Assembly (NCBI GenBank): GCA_002050125.1
Contig: MWTA01000102.1
Coordinates: forward strand, 1 to 32,689
Source of the DNA: Anaerolineae bacterium UTCFX2
GTDB lineage: Bacteria > Chloroflexota > Anaerolineae > Anaerolineales > UBA4823
Length of the DNA: 32,689 nucleotides
Reading direction: 5' to 3'
The position numbers and the translations under genes are program-made. Under the pieces are notes generated by a model. It saw nothing but the letters and a program-made list of their open reading frames with translations, did no database searches and was not told the DNA's origin. Within the stretch, counting starts at the first letter, position 1, and each line of letters begins with the position of its first letter. Shown here piece after piece: positions 8,372 through 16,145 of this stretch.

Positions 8372-9268
8372 TCATTGAGATTGATACGCCTGGATGGCAA
8401 GCGCAACTGCGCCCAGCACGCCTGCTTCGGGACCGAGCCCAGGCGGGACAATATATTGATCTATCCGTTGTAAGATCGCCGCATCCTGAACATAGCCGGC
8501 TAACAGCTCAGGAACCTTGCGCCATATCAGCGGAAACAGTTGAGTTTGCTTCATCACACCTCCACCCAGGATCAGCCTTTGCGGCGACAGCGTGCAGATC
8601 AAATTAACTAACCCATAGGATAGATATAACGCTTCAAGCGCCCAGGCTGGGTGATCCACCTCTAATTGTGCTGCCGGCGCCCCCCAGCGTTTCTCGATTG
8701 CCGGACCGGCTGCCATTCCCTCCAGGCAGTCTCCATGAAACGGGCAGTTCCCTGGAAACGGGTCAGCCTCCCAATCATGAGGTAGCCGAATATGTCCCAT
8801 CTCGGGATGGATTAATCCGTGCATCAGCGCGCCTCCAACAAACCCGCCTCCGCCAATCCCGGTTCCAATCGTAAGATAGGTGAAGGTGTTCAACCCCTGC
8901 GCCGCGCCCCAGTTGAGTTCAGCCAGCGCCGCGCCGTTCACGTCTGTGTCAAAACCGACCCGCAGGTTGAACTCATGCTGGAATTGACCCACAAAATCAA
9001 CTTTAGCCCAGCCTGGTTTGGGTGTGGAAGTGATATAGCCGTATGTGGGGGAATCGCGGTTCAAATCAACCGGACCGAAAGCGGCGATCCCGATCGCGGC
9101 GAGGTCTCCGATGCCAACTGCCTGATCCCGAAAAAATCGAAACGCCCGCTCGAATGTTTGCTGTGGAGTTGTGGTTGGAAATTCCGATTTGGCAATGATG
9201 CGATTCGGTTCTTCCGCCAGCACACAGACGAATTTTGTGCCTCCTGCCTCAATTCCGCCAAACAACAT
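8372..9268 (-). CDS. ROK-family sugar kinase, fructokinase-like
   Basis: A 298-residue ROK kinase. The phosphate-binding loop EAGGTK is at 7-12, and GTGIGGG is the second glycine-rich loop. HPEMGHIRL precedes [10 protein letters not shown], which supplies the His and Cys zinc ligands of ROK enzymes. The EAGGTKF start with [12 protein letters not shown] is characteristic of the ScrK/GmuE branch, which phosphorylates fructose (or mannose) at the 6-hydroxyl; fructose is the likely but unproven substrate. GAGGGA lies a few nt before ATG 9268. It starts 36 nt after the elp3 stop on the same strand, so it may be the second gene of an elp3 transcript, although no functional link is apparent. Confidence 0.88.
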   Translation of the reverse strand: MLFGGIEAGGTKFVCVLAEEPNRIIAKSEFPTTTPQQTFERAFRFFRDQAVGIGDLAAIGIAAFGPVDLNRDSPTYGYITSTPKPGWAKVDFVGQFQHEFNLRVGFDTDVNGAALAELNWGAAQGLNTFTYLTIGTGIGGGGFVGGALMHGLIHPEMGHIRLPHDWEADPFPGNCPFHGDCLEGMAAGPAIEKRWGAPAAQLEVDHPAWALEALYLSYGLVNLICTLSPQRLILGGGVMKQTQLFPLIWRKVPELLAGYVQDAAILQRIDQYIVPPGLGPEAGVLGAVALAIQAYQSQ

Positions 9269-9304
9269 CGTTCCCTCGTCTCACGGTGAGATAGACTTCT
9301 CTTC

Positions 9305-10942
9305 TCAGTCGCAATCGCCTTTATTTTTCACAGGTGCCTCTCCGCCCCCTAACTCTTTAATCATGTAAAGTTCCCCGTTTTTGAAACCTAAACGACGGTA
9401 GTATCGGCGCGTTCCAATTGCCGCGATCACGGCGAGTCTGGGGAAACCGTGTTTTCTGGCAATCGTTTCGGCTTCGCGGATCAAGCGCGTCCCCAAACCC
9501 TGATGCTGCGCCGCGCGTGCCCCATCCCCGCCAAGCTGGATCGATTGACCATAAACGTGCACTTCACGGATGATCGCCGCGGACTTGAGGTCTGAAATGC
9601 CTGTTTCCGGCGCGTCCAACCCGGGCAAAGAGAGGCGCAAAAACCCCGCAATCCGGTCATCCTCCGTGACGAAAGAGATGAAATCCTCGCTGAACGCGCC
9701 CGCCAAATAAGTCAGTTGATCCAGCCTCAACTTCGCCGGGTTGACTTTTTGGGCGCGTATCTCGCGGCAGCGAATGCATTGGCATTTCGTGCCGCGCCTG
9801 CGCATCTTGTCCTGAACATCCTGGCGCAAACTGGTGCGTTTATTCCCCTCGACGACGTAGGTTGATGGGATGTCGCGGATCACCCGGTTCACGCGGCAGT
9901 AACGCGGGATCGTGGTTTTCACGTCTGCGATCAAGTCAACCAATTCCTGCGTGCTGTAAGGCTGATATTTCCCAGCCAGCCAGAATTGATATAACTCCGC
10001 GTTTTCCAGTAACTGGGTTGGATAGATCTTGATTTCATCCGGGCAGAGTTCTTCCCATAGCTGGCTGAAATCGCGGCGATCGGATTCAAGCGTCGCGCCC
10101 AACAGATTTGGCATCCAGTGCAGCACAATCTTAAACCCAGCCGCCCTGATCAACTGCACCGCTCGTCTGACTGCTGCAACATCATGACCGCGTTGGTTCA
10201 GCGCGAGGATCTGGTCGTTCAAACTCTGGACCCCCATCTGAATTTTTGTGACCCCTAAGTATCGCAGCCAGCGCAGTTCCCTCAAACGGATTTTGTCCGG
10301 GCGGGTTTCGATCACCAGCCCAACGCAGCGATGGAGCGCGGTTTCGTTGTATTTTTGAACTGCTTCCAGCGTTTCTAGTTCTACTTGATTCAAGGCGTCA
10401 AAACAACGCTTGACAAACCATTCCTGATAATCTTTTCGATACGCGCTCCAGGTGCCGCCCAGGATCAGCAGTTCGATTTTTTGAGTTGGATGCCCGACCG
10501 CCTCCAGCGCTTCTAACCGCGACCACACTTGAGCATACGGGTCGAAGTTGTGATCAAGACCCCGCCGCGCCCCCGGTTCATCGGGAAGGTAACTCTTGGG
10601 CATGCGCACGTCGGTGGGGCAAAAGATGCACTTACCAGGACACGGATAAGGTTTGGTCAGCGCGGTAACGGTCGTGACGCCTGAAAGCGTGCGCACCGGT
10701 TTCATGCGGATGCGCTGCAACAGCTTTTCATCCTCCGTCCATTCCCCGCTGTCGAGCAGTTGGCGATAAACTGAGACCAGCATGTGCTTGCCCACATATC
10801 CCCCGTCTTCCAGAGGAAATCGGCGGATCGCCTCAGCCACGTTGCGCCCGGCGCGCACCTCTTCCAATACTTTGCGCGCCAGCATGATCTTCTCCGGGGT
10901 GTGCTCGCGCTGCTTTAACCAGGCTAATCTTTTAGCTTCCAT
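9305..10942 (-). CDS. elp3: Bacterial Elp3: radical SAM/acetyltransferase for tRNA wobble uridine
   Basis: A 545-residue Elp3 homologue. The radical-SAM cluster motif CX3CX2C is at C101, C105 and C108. A zinc-site region has C387, C389 and C392. The C-terminal GNAT domain has the acetyl-CoA loop QHQGLG at 479-484 and ends with GTRRYYRRLGF. Elp3 adds a carboxymethyl-type group to C5 of U34 in tRNA, using acetyl-CoA and SAM. Stand-alone bacterial Elp3 is known from Dehalococcoides mccartyi, also Chloroflexota; the other Elongator subunits are absent here as expected. The ATG at 10942 faces the start of a Trm9-like methyltransferase 25 bp away. The ROK kinase gene follows on the same strand. Confidence 0.93.
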   Translation of the reverse strand: MEAKRLAWLKQREHTPEKIMLARKVLEEVRAGRNVAEAIRRFPLEDGGYVGKHMLVSVYRQLLDSGEWTEDEKLLQRIRMKPVRTLSGVTTVTALTKPYPCPGKCIFCPTDVRMPKSYLPDEPGARRGLDHNFDPYAQVWSRLEALEAVGHPTQKIELLILGGTWSAYRKDYQEWFVKRCFDALNQVELETLEAVQKYNETALHRCVGLVIETRPDKIRLRELRWLRYLGVTKIQMGVQSLNDQILALNQRGHDVAAVRRAVQLIRAAGFKIVLHWMPNLLGATLESDRRDFSQLWEELCPDEIKIYPTQLLENAELYQFWLAGKYQPYSTQELVDLIADVKTTIPRYCRVNRVIRDIPSTYVVEGNKRTSLRQDVQDKMRRRGTKCQCIRCREIRAQKVNPAKLRLDQLTYLAGAFSEDFISFVTEDDRIAGFLRLSLPGLDAPETGISDLKSAAIIREVHVYGQSIQLGGDGARAAQHQGLGTRLIREAETIARKHGFPRLAVIAAIGTRRYYRRLGFKNGELYMIKELGGGEAPVKNKGDCD

Positions 10943-10955
10943 CCAAAGATACCGT

Positions 10956-10961
10956 TATAAT
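10956..10961 (+). promoter_or_regulatory. -10 element giving a leaderless methyltransferase mRNA
   Basis: TATAAT at 10956-10961 is followed by 6 nt and then the GTG start at 10968. The elp3 ATG lies on the opposite strand at 10942-10940, so the 25 bp between the genes must serve both directions. A TATAAC on the minus strand overlaps the same AT-rich core. Confidence 0.5.
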
Positions 10962-10967
10962 TATCCT

Positions 10968-11714
10968 GTGAAACGGGACATCGCAGAGCAATTGCTGCGC
11001 CTCAACCTTCAATTTTACCAGACCTTCGCCAATCACTTTTCCGCGACCCGGCAGCGCATCCAGCCAGGCGTCAGGAAAATCCTGCCAGAGATTGCTCCCA
11101 CGCACAAAGTGCTGGATATCGGCTGCGGAAATGGGAACCTCTGGCAAGCGCTCGTAAGCTCCGCTTTTCGCGGCGCCTATGTTGGCATGGACTTCAGCCC
11201 AGAATTGATCAAAATCGCCGCCGCCGCGGCTGAAAACGTTCGGTCTGGCGACTTATCCATCCCAAAGCCAATCTTCTTTGCCGCTGATCTGAGCGGGGCG
11301 GACTGGCGGTCGGAAACTCCCGATGAACGCTTCGACTGGGTCTTTCTACTCGCAGTGCTGCATCACTTGCCGGGAATCGCGTTGCGGCAGAAGATCCTGA
11401 GCCAAATTGCCAGCTTGATGAATCCAGACGGACGGTTGGTTGTTTCGGTCTGGCAGTTCCGTAAAAGCGCCAAACTTTCCCAGCGGATTCAAGATTGGTC
11501 AATGATTAACCTCGACCAGAACGATCTCAATGCGGGTGATTATTTGCTGGACTGGCGCAGCGGTGGGCGCGGACTGCGCTATGTGCACGAGTTTAGCGAG
11601 GCTGAGCTTCATTTCTTAGCAGAAATGAATGGTTTCTCAATTCGCTCTTCATATTGCTCTGATGGCGATGGGGGAAACTTGAGCCAATACCAGGTTTGGG
11701 AACTCGCAAAGTAA
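10968..11714 (+). CDS. Class I SAM methyltransferase, Trm9/ABH8-like
   Basis: A 248-residue methyltransferase. Motif I is VLDIGCGNG (48-56) and the acidic motif II residue is D75 in YVGMDFS. The motif IV region is FDWVFLLAVLHHL (122-134), followed by NPDGRLVVSVW (152-162). The C-terminal part has RYVHEFSEAELHFLAEMNGFSI (split over 204-225), recalling the Y-H-x-F-x-x-x-E-L and A-G-F elements of Trm9 and the ABH8 methyltransferase domain. Those enzymes methylate the carboxymethyl-uridine made by Elongator to give mcm5U34. The divergent pairing with elp3 supports that role, but assignment beyond a SAM methyltransferase is inference. The GTG start was chosen because it lies exactly 6 nt after TATAAT and begins the conserved N-terminus. 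Eukaryotic Trm9 needs Trm112; no such gene is visible here. Confidence 0.75.
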   Translation: MKRDIAEQLLRLNLQFYQTFANHFSATRQRIQPGVRKILPEIAPTHKVLDIGCGNGNLWQALVSSAFRGAYVGMDFSPELIKIAAAAAENVRSGDLSIPKPIFFAADLSGADWRSETPDERFDWVFLLAVLHHLPGIALRQKILSQIASLMNPDGRLVVSVWQFRKSAKLSQRIQDWSMINLDQNDLNAGDYLLDWRSGGRGLRYVHEFSEAELHFLAEMNGFSIRSSYCSDGDGGNLSQYQVWELAK

Positions 11715-11723
11715 TAGTATAAT
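11696..11723 (+). promoter_or_regulatory. Promoter for the phosphoesterase gene
   Basis: TTGGGA (11696-11701), a 16 nt spacer and TATAAT (11718-11723). It overlaps the 3' end of the methyltransferase gene and would give a leader of about 38 nt before the ATG at 11768. Confidence 0.5.
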
Positions 11724-11767
11724 TTATCCAACACAAGTCATTCACAACGAATCTCATTGGGGCTTGC

Positions 11768-12496
11768 ATGCGCGTATTGATTATATCTGACATCCATGCC
11801 AACATCACTGCGCTGGATACTGTGCTCGCAGAAGCTGGGAAATATGATGCTGTTTGGTGTTTGGGCGATCTAGTGGGGTATGGACCGGATCCAAATGAAT
11901 GTATTACCAGAGTGCGTCAACTACCGGGAATCCAGTGCATCATCGGGAATCATGATATGGCTGCATTACAGCAGCTAGATTCAGATTCGTTCAACCCGGA
12001 AGCGCGCACTGCAATCGTATGGACACAAAAATCTCTCTCGGAAAGCAGCAGGATATTCCTGCAACACCTTCCCGAGAAAATTGAGCTCGCCGATGTTACC
12101 CTTGCGCACGGCAGCCCGCGCCATCCAGTTTGGGAGTACCTGCTTGACACACGCACTGCAACGTACAGCTTCGATTTCTTCGATACGCCGCTGTGTTTTG
12201 TTGGGCACACCCATCTTCCCATGATCTTTTCCATGAATAATTCCTTTTACGCGGCAACCCAGACCGTCCCCGAAGCCAATAAAACTATCCCTACTCCGCA
12301 ACGCGCCATTCTAAACCCAGGTTCGGTTGGACAACCGCGTGACCACGACCCACGCGCCGCTTACGCAATCTATGACACCGACTCCAAAACCTGGGAATAC
12401 CGCCGGGTTAGTTATGACGTCCTCGCAGTCCAGGATCGGATGAGAGAAGCCGGACTGCCGGAGAGGCACATTCAGCGGATTGCCGCAGGTTGGTAA
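11768..12496 (+). CDS. Calcineurin-like metallophosphoesterase (YfcE/MJ0936 type)
   Basis: A 242-residue single-domain phosphoesterase with the five metal-binding blocks in order: D8-I-H10, G33-D34, GNHD (60-63), AHGSPRH and GHTHLP. Small stand-alone members of this group hydrolyse phosphodiesters or phosphomonoesters in the cytoplasm; the natural substrate here is unknown. There is no signal peptide. It has its own promoter overlapping the methyltransferase end. The leader has only a GGGG patch rather than a good Shine-Dalgarno. The DUF4349 lipoprotein gene follows after 100 nt. Confidence 0.88.
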   Translation: MRVLIISDIHANITALDTVLAEAGKYDAVWCLGDLVGYGPDPNECITRVRQLPGIQCIIGNHDMAALQQLDSDSFNPEARTAIVWTQKSLSESSRIFLQHLPEKIELADVTLAHGSPRHPVWEYLLDTRTATYSFDFFDTPLCFVGHTHLPMIFSMNNSFYAATQTVPEANKTIPTPQRAILNPGSVGQPRDHDPRAAYAIYDTDSKTWEYRRVSYDVLAVQDRMREAGLPERHIQRIAAGW

Positions 12497-12596
12497 TTTC
12501 ATCCTCTAAGTTGGATCACCTCACTGCTGCTAACGCGGAACAAACCCAGCCTGTCGTTCGTCTTTTGAGCAAAATCATATTCAGAGGAGAAGCGGC

Positions 12597-13580
12597 ATGA
12601 AAAACCTATGGATTCAGCGCATCAAGTTAGGAGCAATCCTGCTCGTTACCGGTATCTTTGTCCTGACCGCGTGTGCTCCGGCAGCGTACCGGTCGCAGTC
12701 AAGAGGAGAACCCAGCCCCAAGGAGATGCCGGCTGCACCCGGGTACCCAGCGGCGGGGGTAGCTCTGGCGCCCGCGCCGACCATGGTGGCTTACACATCG
12801 AATGAAGATGGGACCCAGGATTTTTCCTCCGAGGAACAGATCCAACTGGTGATCAAGAATGCCAACCTGACAATCGTCGTCCCCGACCCAACTGTGTCTA
12901 TGAGCAACATCACCGAACTGGCTGAGAAGTTGGGCGGTTTTGTCGTGACGGCGAATATGTATAAACAAACGCTTTCGAATGGCATGCAGGTACCAAGAGC
13001 CTCGATTTCTATTCGAGTTCCATCCGAGAAGTTCAACCAGGCTCTCGATTCTATTCGAGCAGAGAGCAAACAGGCTCCCGATAACGAAACGATCTCGAGC
13101 CAGGATGTGACCAGCGAATATGTCGATTTGAAATCCAGATTGAAGAACCTGGAAGCGGCTGAAGTTGAGCTGACGCGCATCATGGAAGATGCCCATCGCA
13201 CCGAAGATGTGCTGTCGGTTTACAACCAGCTTGTCTCGATCCGTGAACAGATCGAGGTCATCAAGGGTCAGATGAAATACTACGAACAATCGGCTGCAAT
13301 GTCGTTGATCAGTGTGGAATTGATCGCCGATAAAGCCATTCAGCCAATCGAAATTGGCGGATGGAAACCCGCGGGCGTCGTGAAGGAAGCCATCGAAGCG
13401 CTGGTCCGGGCGATGCAAGGTCTGGTAAACGCCTTGATTTGGATCGTCCTCTTCCTGTTGCCGATATTACTCGTCCTGTTTGTGATCTTTGTCCTGCCGC
13501 CGGCTCTGATCATCCGAGCCTGGATGAAGCAGCGCAAAAACCGCAAGCAGCAAGAACAAACGGATAAGCCAGTTTCGTAA
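12597..13580 (+). CDS. DUF4349-containing lipoprotein
   Basis: A 327-residue exported protein. A hydrophobic signal ends in the lipobox LTAC (23-26), so Cys26 is probably lipidated. A Pro/Ala-rich stretch follows to about residue 60. Residues about 75-255 match the DUF4349 pattern, with LVIKNANLTIVV near the start, IRVPSEKFNQALD in the middle and a long helical segment with SRLKNLEAAEVEL and LVSIREQIE. A strong transmembrane helix (about 278-305) and a basic cytoplasmic tail end the protein. A lipid anchor plus a C-terminal helix would fix both ends in the membrane. Function is unknown. A good Shine-Dalgarno AGAGGAG precedes the ATG, and a strong terminator follows. Confidence 0.85.
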   Translation: MKNLWIQRIKLGAILLVTGIFVLTACAPAAYRSQSRGEPSPKEMPAAPGYPAAGVALAPAPTMVAYTSNEDGTQDFSSEEQIQLVIKNANLTIVVPDPTVSMSNITELAEKLGGFVVTANMYKQTLSNGMQVPRASISIRVPSEKFNQALDSIRAESKQAPDNETISSQDVTSEYVDLKSRLKNLEAAEVELTRIMEDAHRTEDVLSVYNQLVSIREQIEVIKGQMKYYEQSAAMSLISVELIADKAIQPIEIGGWKPAGVVKEAIEALVRAMQGLVNALIWIVLFLLPILLVLFVIFVLPPALIIRAWMKQRKNRKQQEQTDKPVS

Positions 13581-13599
13581 TCGAAACCGCGGCTAATCG

Positions 13600-13632
13600 G
13601 CTGGAGGGAGAACAAACCCCTCCAGCTTTTTT
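13600..13632 (+). terminator. Intrinsic terminator after the DUF4349 gene
   Basis: GCTGGAGGG (13600-13608) pairs perfectly with CCCTCCAGC (13618-13626) over a 9 nt loop, followed by TTTTTT (13627-13632). It insulates rsmG, whose -10 starts 19 nt later. Confidence 0.92.
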
Positions 13633-13650
13633 ATTCATAACCCGAAAAGG

Positions 13651-13656
13651 TATAAT
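13651..13656 (+). promoter_or_regulatory. -10 element giving a leaderless rsmG mRNA
   Basis: TATAAT at 13651-13656 is followed by AGGGAC and the rsmG ATG at 13663, the same 6 nt spacing as at four other genes in the window. The -35 region falls in the T-run of the preceding terminator and has no good hexamer. Confidence 0.55.
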
Positions 13657-13662
13657 AGGGAC

Positions 13663-14397
13663 ATGCGGGAACTGGCAAAACAAGCCAACAATCTATTAGG
13701 AATTCGTCTTTCTCCGGCGCAGATGGAAGCGTTGGCGATATATGAAAGAGAACTCCTGCGCTGGAACGAAAAAATCAACCTGACGGCAGTCCGCGACCCC
13801 GAACAGATCCGGGTGAAACATTTCTTAGATTCTCTCACCTGCCTGTTGGTCATCAAAGACCCCTCGCGCAGCAAAATCATCGACGTGGGCACCGGCGCCG
13901 GGTTCCCAGGTATCCCTTTGAAGATTCTGTACCCTTCCATTCAACTGACTTTGGTTGAATCGGTCGGGAAGAAAGCCAACTTTTGCTGCCACCTGGTTCG
14001 CTTGCTCAATTTAGAGGGCGTTCAAGTATTGCAGGAACGGGTCGAAGCCATAGGGAGAATGCCCCAGCACCGCGAGCAATACGATTGGGCAACTGCCAGA
14101 GCAGTAGCGGTAATGAACGTCCTTGCCGAGTATATTTTGCCGCTCGTGAAAGTTGGCGGAGCGGCTCTCGCAATGAAAGGCGAGCACGCTCCGGCAGAAG
14201 TGCACACCGCCGAAAACGCGATACGGCTGCTCGGCGGACATATCCGCAAACTGGTCCCAGTCACGCTTCCCGGGGTGGTGGAAGAACGCTACCTGGTTGT
14301 AATGGATAAAGTGGTTGCCACGCCGGATAAATACCCCCGCCGCGTGGGGTTTCCGTCTAAGCATCCACTGTTGGCTGCACCTGAACCTGACCGGTAG
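13663..14397 (+). CDS. rsmG: 16S rRNA (guanine527-N7)-methyltransferase RsmG
   Basis: A 244-residue SAM-dependent methyltransferase. The N-terminal signature is LLRWNEKINLTAVRD (31-45) with KHFLDSL (52-58). The SAM loop is IIDVGTGAGFPG (72-83). ATARAVAVMNVLAEY is a further RsmG hallmark. The enzyme forms m7G527 in 16S rRNA, and its loss gives low-level streptomycin resistance in other bacteria. The last 41 bp overlap, tail to tail, the end of recF on the other strand. Translation starts 6 nt after TATAAT, with no usable Shine-Dalgarno. Confidence 0.96.
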   Translation: MRELAKQANNLLGIRLSPAQMEALAIYERELLRWNEKINLTAVRDPEQIRVKHFLDSLTCLLVIKDPSRSKIIDVGTGAGFPGIPLKILYPSIQLTLVESVGKKANFCCHLVRLLNLEGVQVLQERVEAIGRMPQHREQYDWATARAVAVMNVLAEYILPLVKVGGAALAMKGEHAPAEVHTAENAIRLLGGHIRKLVPVTLPGVVEERYLVVMDKVVATPDKYPRRVGFPSKHPLLAAPEPDR

Positions 14398-15592
14398 TAA
14401 TCCTCCAGATCTGCGCGGCAGAGACATAATCCTCTGTGAACAGATCAAGATCGGTTGTCGTGACCAACGCTTGCTCGCTCCCCAATAGACGATCCAACAA
14501 ATCCTCCCGCCGAGCAGGATCCAATTCAGCCAGCACCTCATCGAGCAGCAGCACCGGGGTCTGACCCGTCTTTTGGGTCATCCAGACAATCTCCGCCAGT
14601 TTCAATGCCAGCACGGCTGTACGGCATTGGCCGCGCGACCCATAAATGCCAAGATCAATCCCGTTGCTAAAAAAGCGTAGGTCGTCGCGGTGGGGCCCAA
14701 TCGTAGAACTGCCGCGCTGGATCTCTGTATGGCGAATGCGGCTCAGCTCCTCCTGAAAACCGCGCCGGATTTGATCTACCGACTGACCGGAGCGATTGAC
14801 TGGGGCATCCAGCGGCAGAGCATATTGCAATGGCGACAAGGGCAGCGGGTCGAAAGCCGGGACATAATTCAGACGCAGCACCTCTTTACCGCGGGTGAGA
14901 TCTTGCAAGACCGGGCCAGCCAGCTTTTCGAGCTCATGGATCGCCTGGATGCGCGTATAAATGATGCGGGCGCCGGTAGCGGCAAGCTGCTCATCCCAAA
15001 ACGTAAGCTGGTCCGCGTCGCCGCCGCGTTCATTCAACTGTTTTAACAATGCATTGCGTTGGGAGAGCAAGCGGTTATATTCTGCCAGGTCAGAGGCATA
15101 TCCCGGCGTCACCTGGCTCAAAGAGAGATTGAGATAGCGCCGGCGTTCCTCGGGCGCCCCTTCCACAATCCTGAGCATGTGCGGCAGAAAAAGCACCGCA
15201 TTGAACACACCGATCGCCTCTCCGACTTTGCGCCCCACACCATTGAGAAGGATCTCTTTTCTTAAGCGTGAGTTGCCAAAATCATCGCGTTCAGAGATCA
15301 ACCGAACTTCTAAACGCTGGCGGGTTTCTCTGTCAGGTTTTCCCGCCGAATATTCGAAGTCGGCAACAATGCGGCTGACGACTAATGGCTCGTTTTTTGC
15401 CCAGAAACTGATAAGCTGCCGGTCGTGGCTGGCATGAAAAGAAGTGAAAGTCGCCAGGTAGTAGACTGCTTCGAGCAGGCTCGTTTTGCCCTGGGCATTC
15501 CCCCCTACCAACAACACAGCCCCGCCCGGAACGTCGATATCCAGGCGGGAGAAATTTCGAAATTGGGTCAGCGAAAGGTGCGTGAGCTGCAT
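14357..15592 (-). CDS. recF: DNA replication and repair protein RecF
   Basis: A 411-residue SMC-like ATPase. Walker A is GGNAQGKTS (30-38), the signature region is GSRGQCRTAVLALKLAEI, and Walker B is PVLLLDEVLAELD near the C-terminus. Within the RecFOR pathway it binds DNA at gaps and helps load RecA. It is somewhat longer than the usual 360-380 residues. It starts 16 nt after the def stop in the same operon rather than in the common dnaA-dnaN-recF cluster. No Shine-Dalgarno is seen before the ATG. Its 3' end overlaps rsmG by 41 bp. Confidence 0.95.
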   Translation of the reverse strand: MQLTHLSLTQFRNFSRLDIDVPGGAVLLVGGNAQGKTSLLEAVYYLATFTSFHASHDRQLISFWAKNEPLVVSRIVADFEYSAGKPDRETRQRLEVRLISERDDFGNSRLRKEILLNGVGRKVGEAIGVFNAVLFLPHMLRIVEGAPEERRRYLNLSLSQVTPGYASDLAEYNRLLSQRNALLKQLNERGGDADQLTFWDEQLAATGARIIYTRIQAIHELEKLAGPVLQDLTRGKEVLRLNYVPAFDPLPLSPLQYALPLDAPVNRSGQSVDQIRRGFQEELSRIRHTEIQRGSSTIGPHRDDLRFFSNGIDLGIYGSRGQCRTAVLALKLAEIVWMTQKTGQTPVLLLDEVLAELDPARREDLLDRLLGSEQALVTTTDLDLFTEDYVSAAQIWRITTGQVQVQPTVDA

Positions 15593-15608
15593 TATTGGAT
15601 TTAGGAGC

Positions 15609-16124
15609 TCAATCCATCAAAACGGCTTGCCCCACCTCGCCCTCCACTTTGAATACCTGTTCAGCCCGGTCGGTAAAGAGCACCCCATCGAGATGATCGA
15701 TCTCGTGTTGGAATATGCGCGCCAGCCATCCGTCGGCTTTGATTCGCGTGGGGTGACCTTTGCGGTTCTGCCCTTTGATCGTTACGCTCTTAAATCGCTC
15801 CACCTCTCCCACGAACCCTGGAATTGAAAGACACCCTTCTGTTCCCATTAATGTTTCAGTGGACGCGCGCGCGATCTCAGGATTAACCACCGCGTAGAGT
15901 TTCTTTGGCGCTTGCTCGTCTTCCTCGTCGCCAAATTCGACCACGATGACACGCATGGACACGTCTACCTGCGGCGCCGCAAGACCAACCCCGGGCGCTT
16001 CACGCATGGTTTCCACCATGTCATCGATCAGTTTCTGCAAGTCCGATCCAAAGTCGGTCACTTTGTGCGCTTTACGCCGCAAAACTGGTTCCGGCACCGT
16101 TACGATTCTTCTTAACTCAGCCAT
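15609..16124 (-). CDS. def: Peptide deformylase
   Basis: A 171-residue deformylase that removes the formyl group from nascent N-termini. All three motifs are present: GVGLAAPQ (45-52), EGCLS (96-100, metal ligand Cys98) and HEIDH (140-144, metal ligands His140 and His144 with catalytic Glu141). The start is set at ATG 16124 because MAELRRIVTVPEPVLR aligns with normal Def N-termini and GTGAGAG lies just upstream. An in-frame TTG at 16145 would add seven residues and abut the preceding stop. It lies between the cNMP/PH-like membrane protein gene and recF. Confidence 0.96.
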   Translation of the reverse strand: MAELRRIVTVPEPVLRRKAHKVTDFGSDLQKLIDDMVETMREAPGVGLAAPQVDVSMRVIVVEFGDEEDEQAPKKLYAVVNPEIARASTETLMGTEGCLSIPGFVGEVERFKSVTIKGQNRKGHPTRIKADGWLARIFQHEIDHLDGVLFTDRAEQVFKVEGEVGQAVLMD

Positions 16125-16145
16125 AGCTCTCACACCGAATAACAA

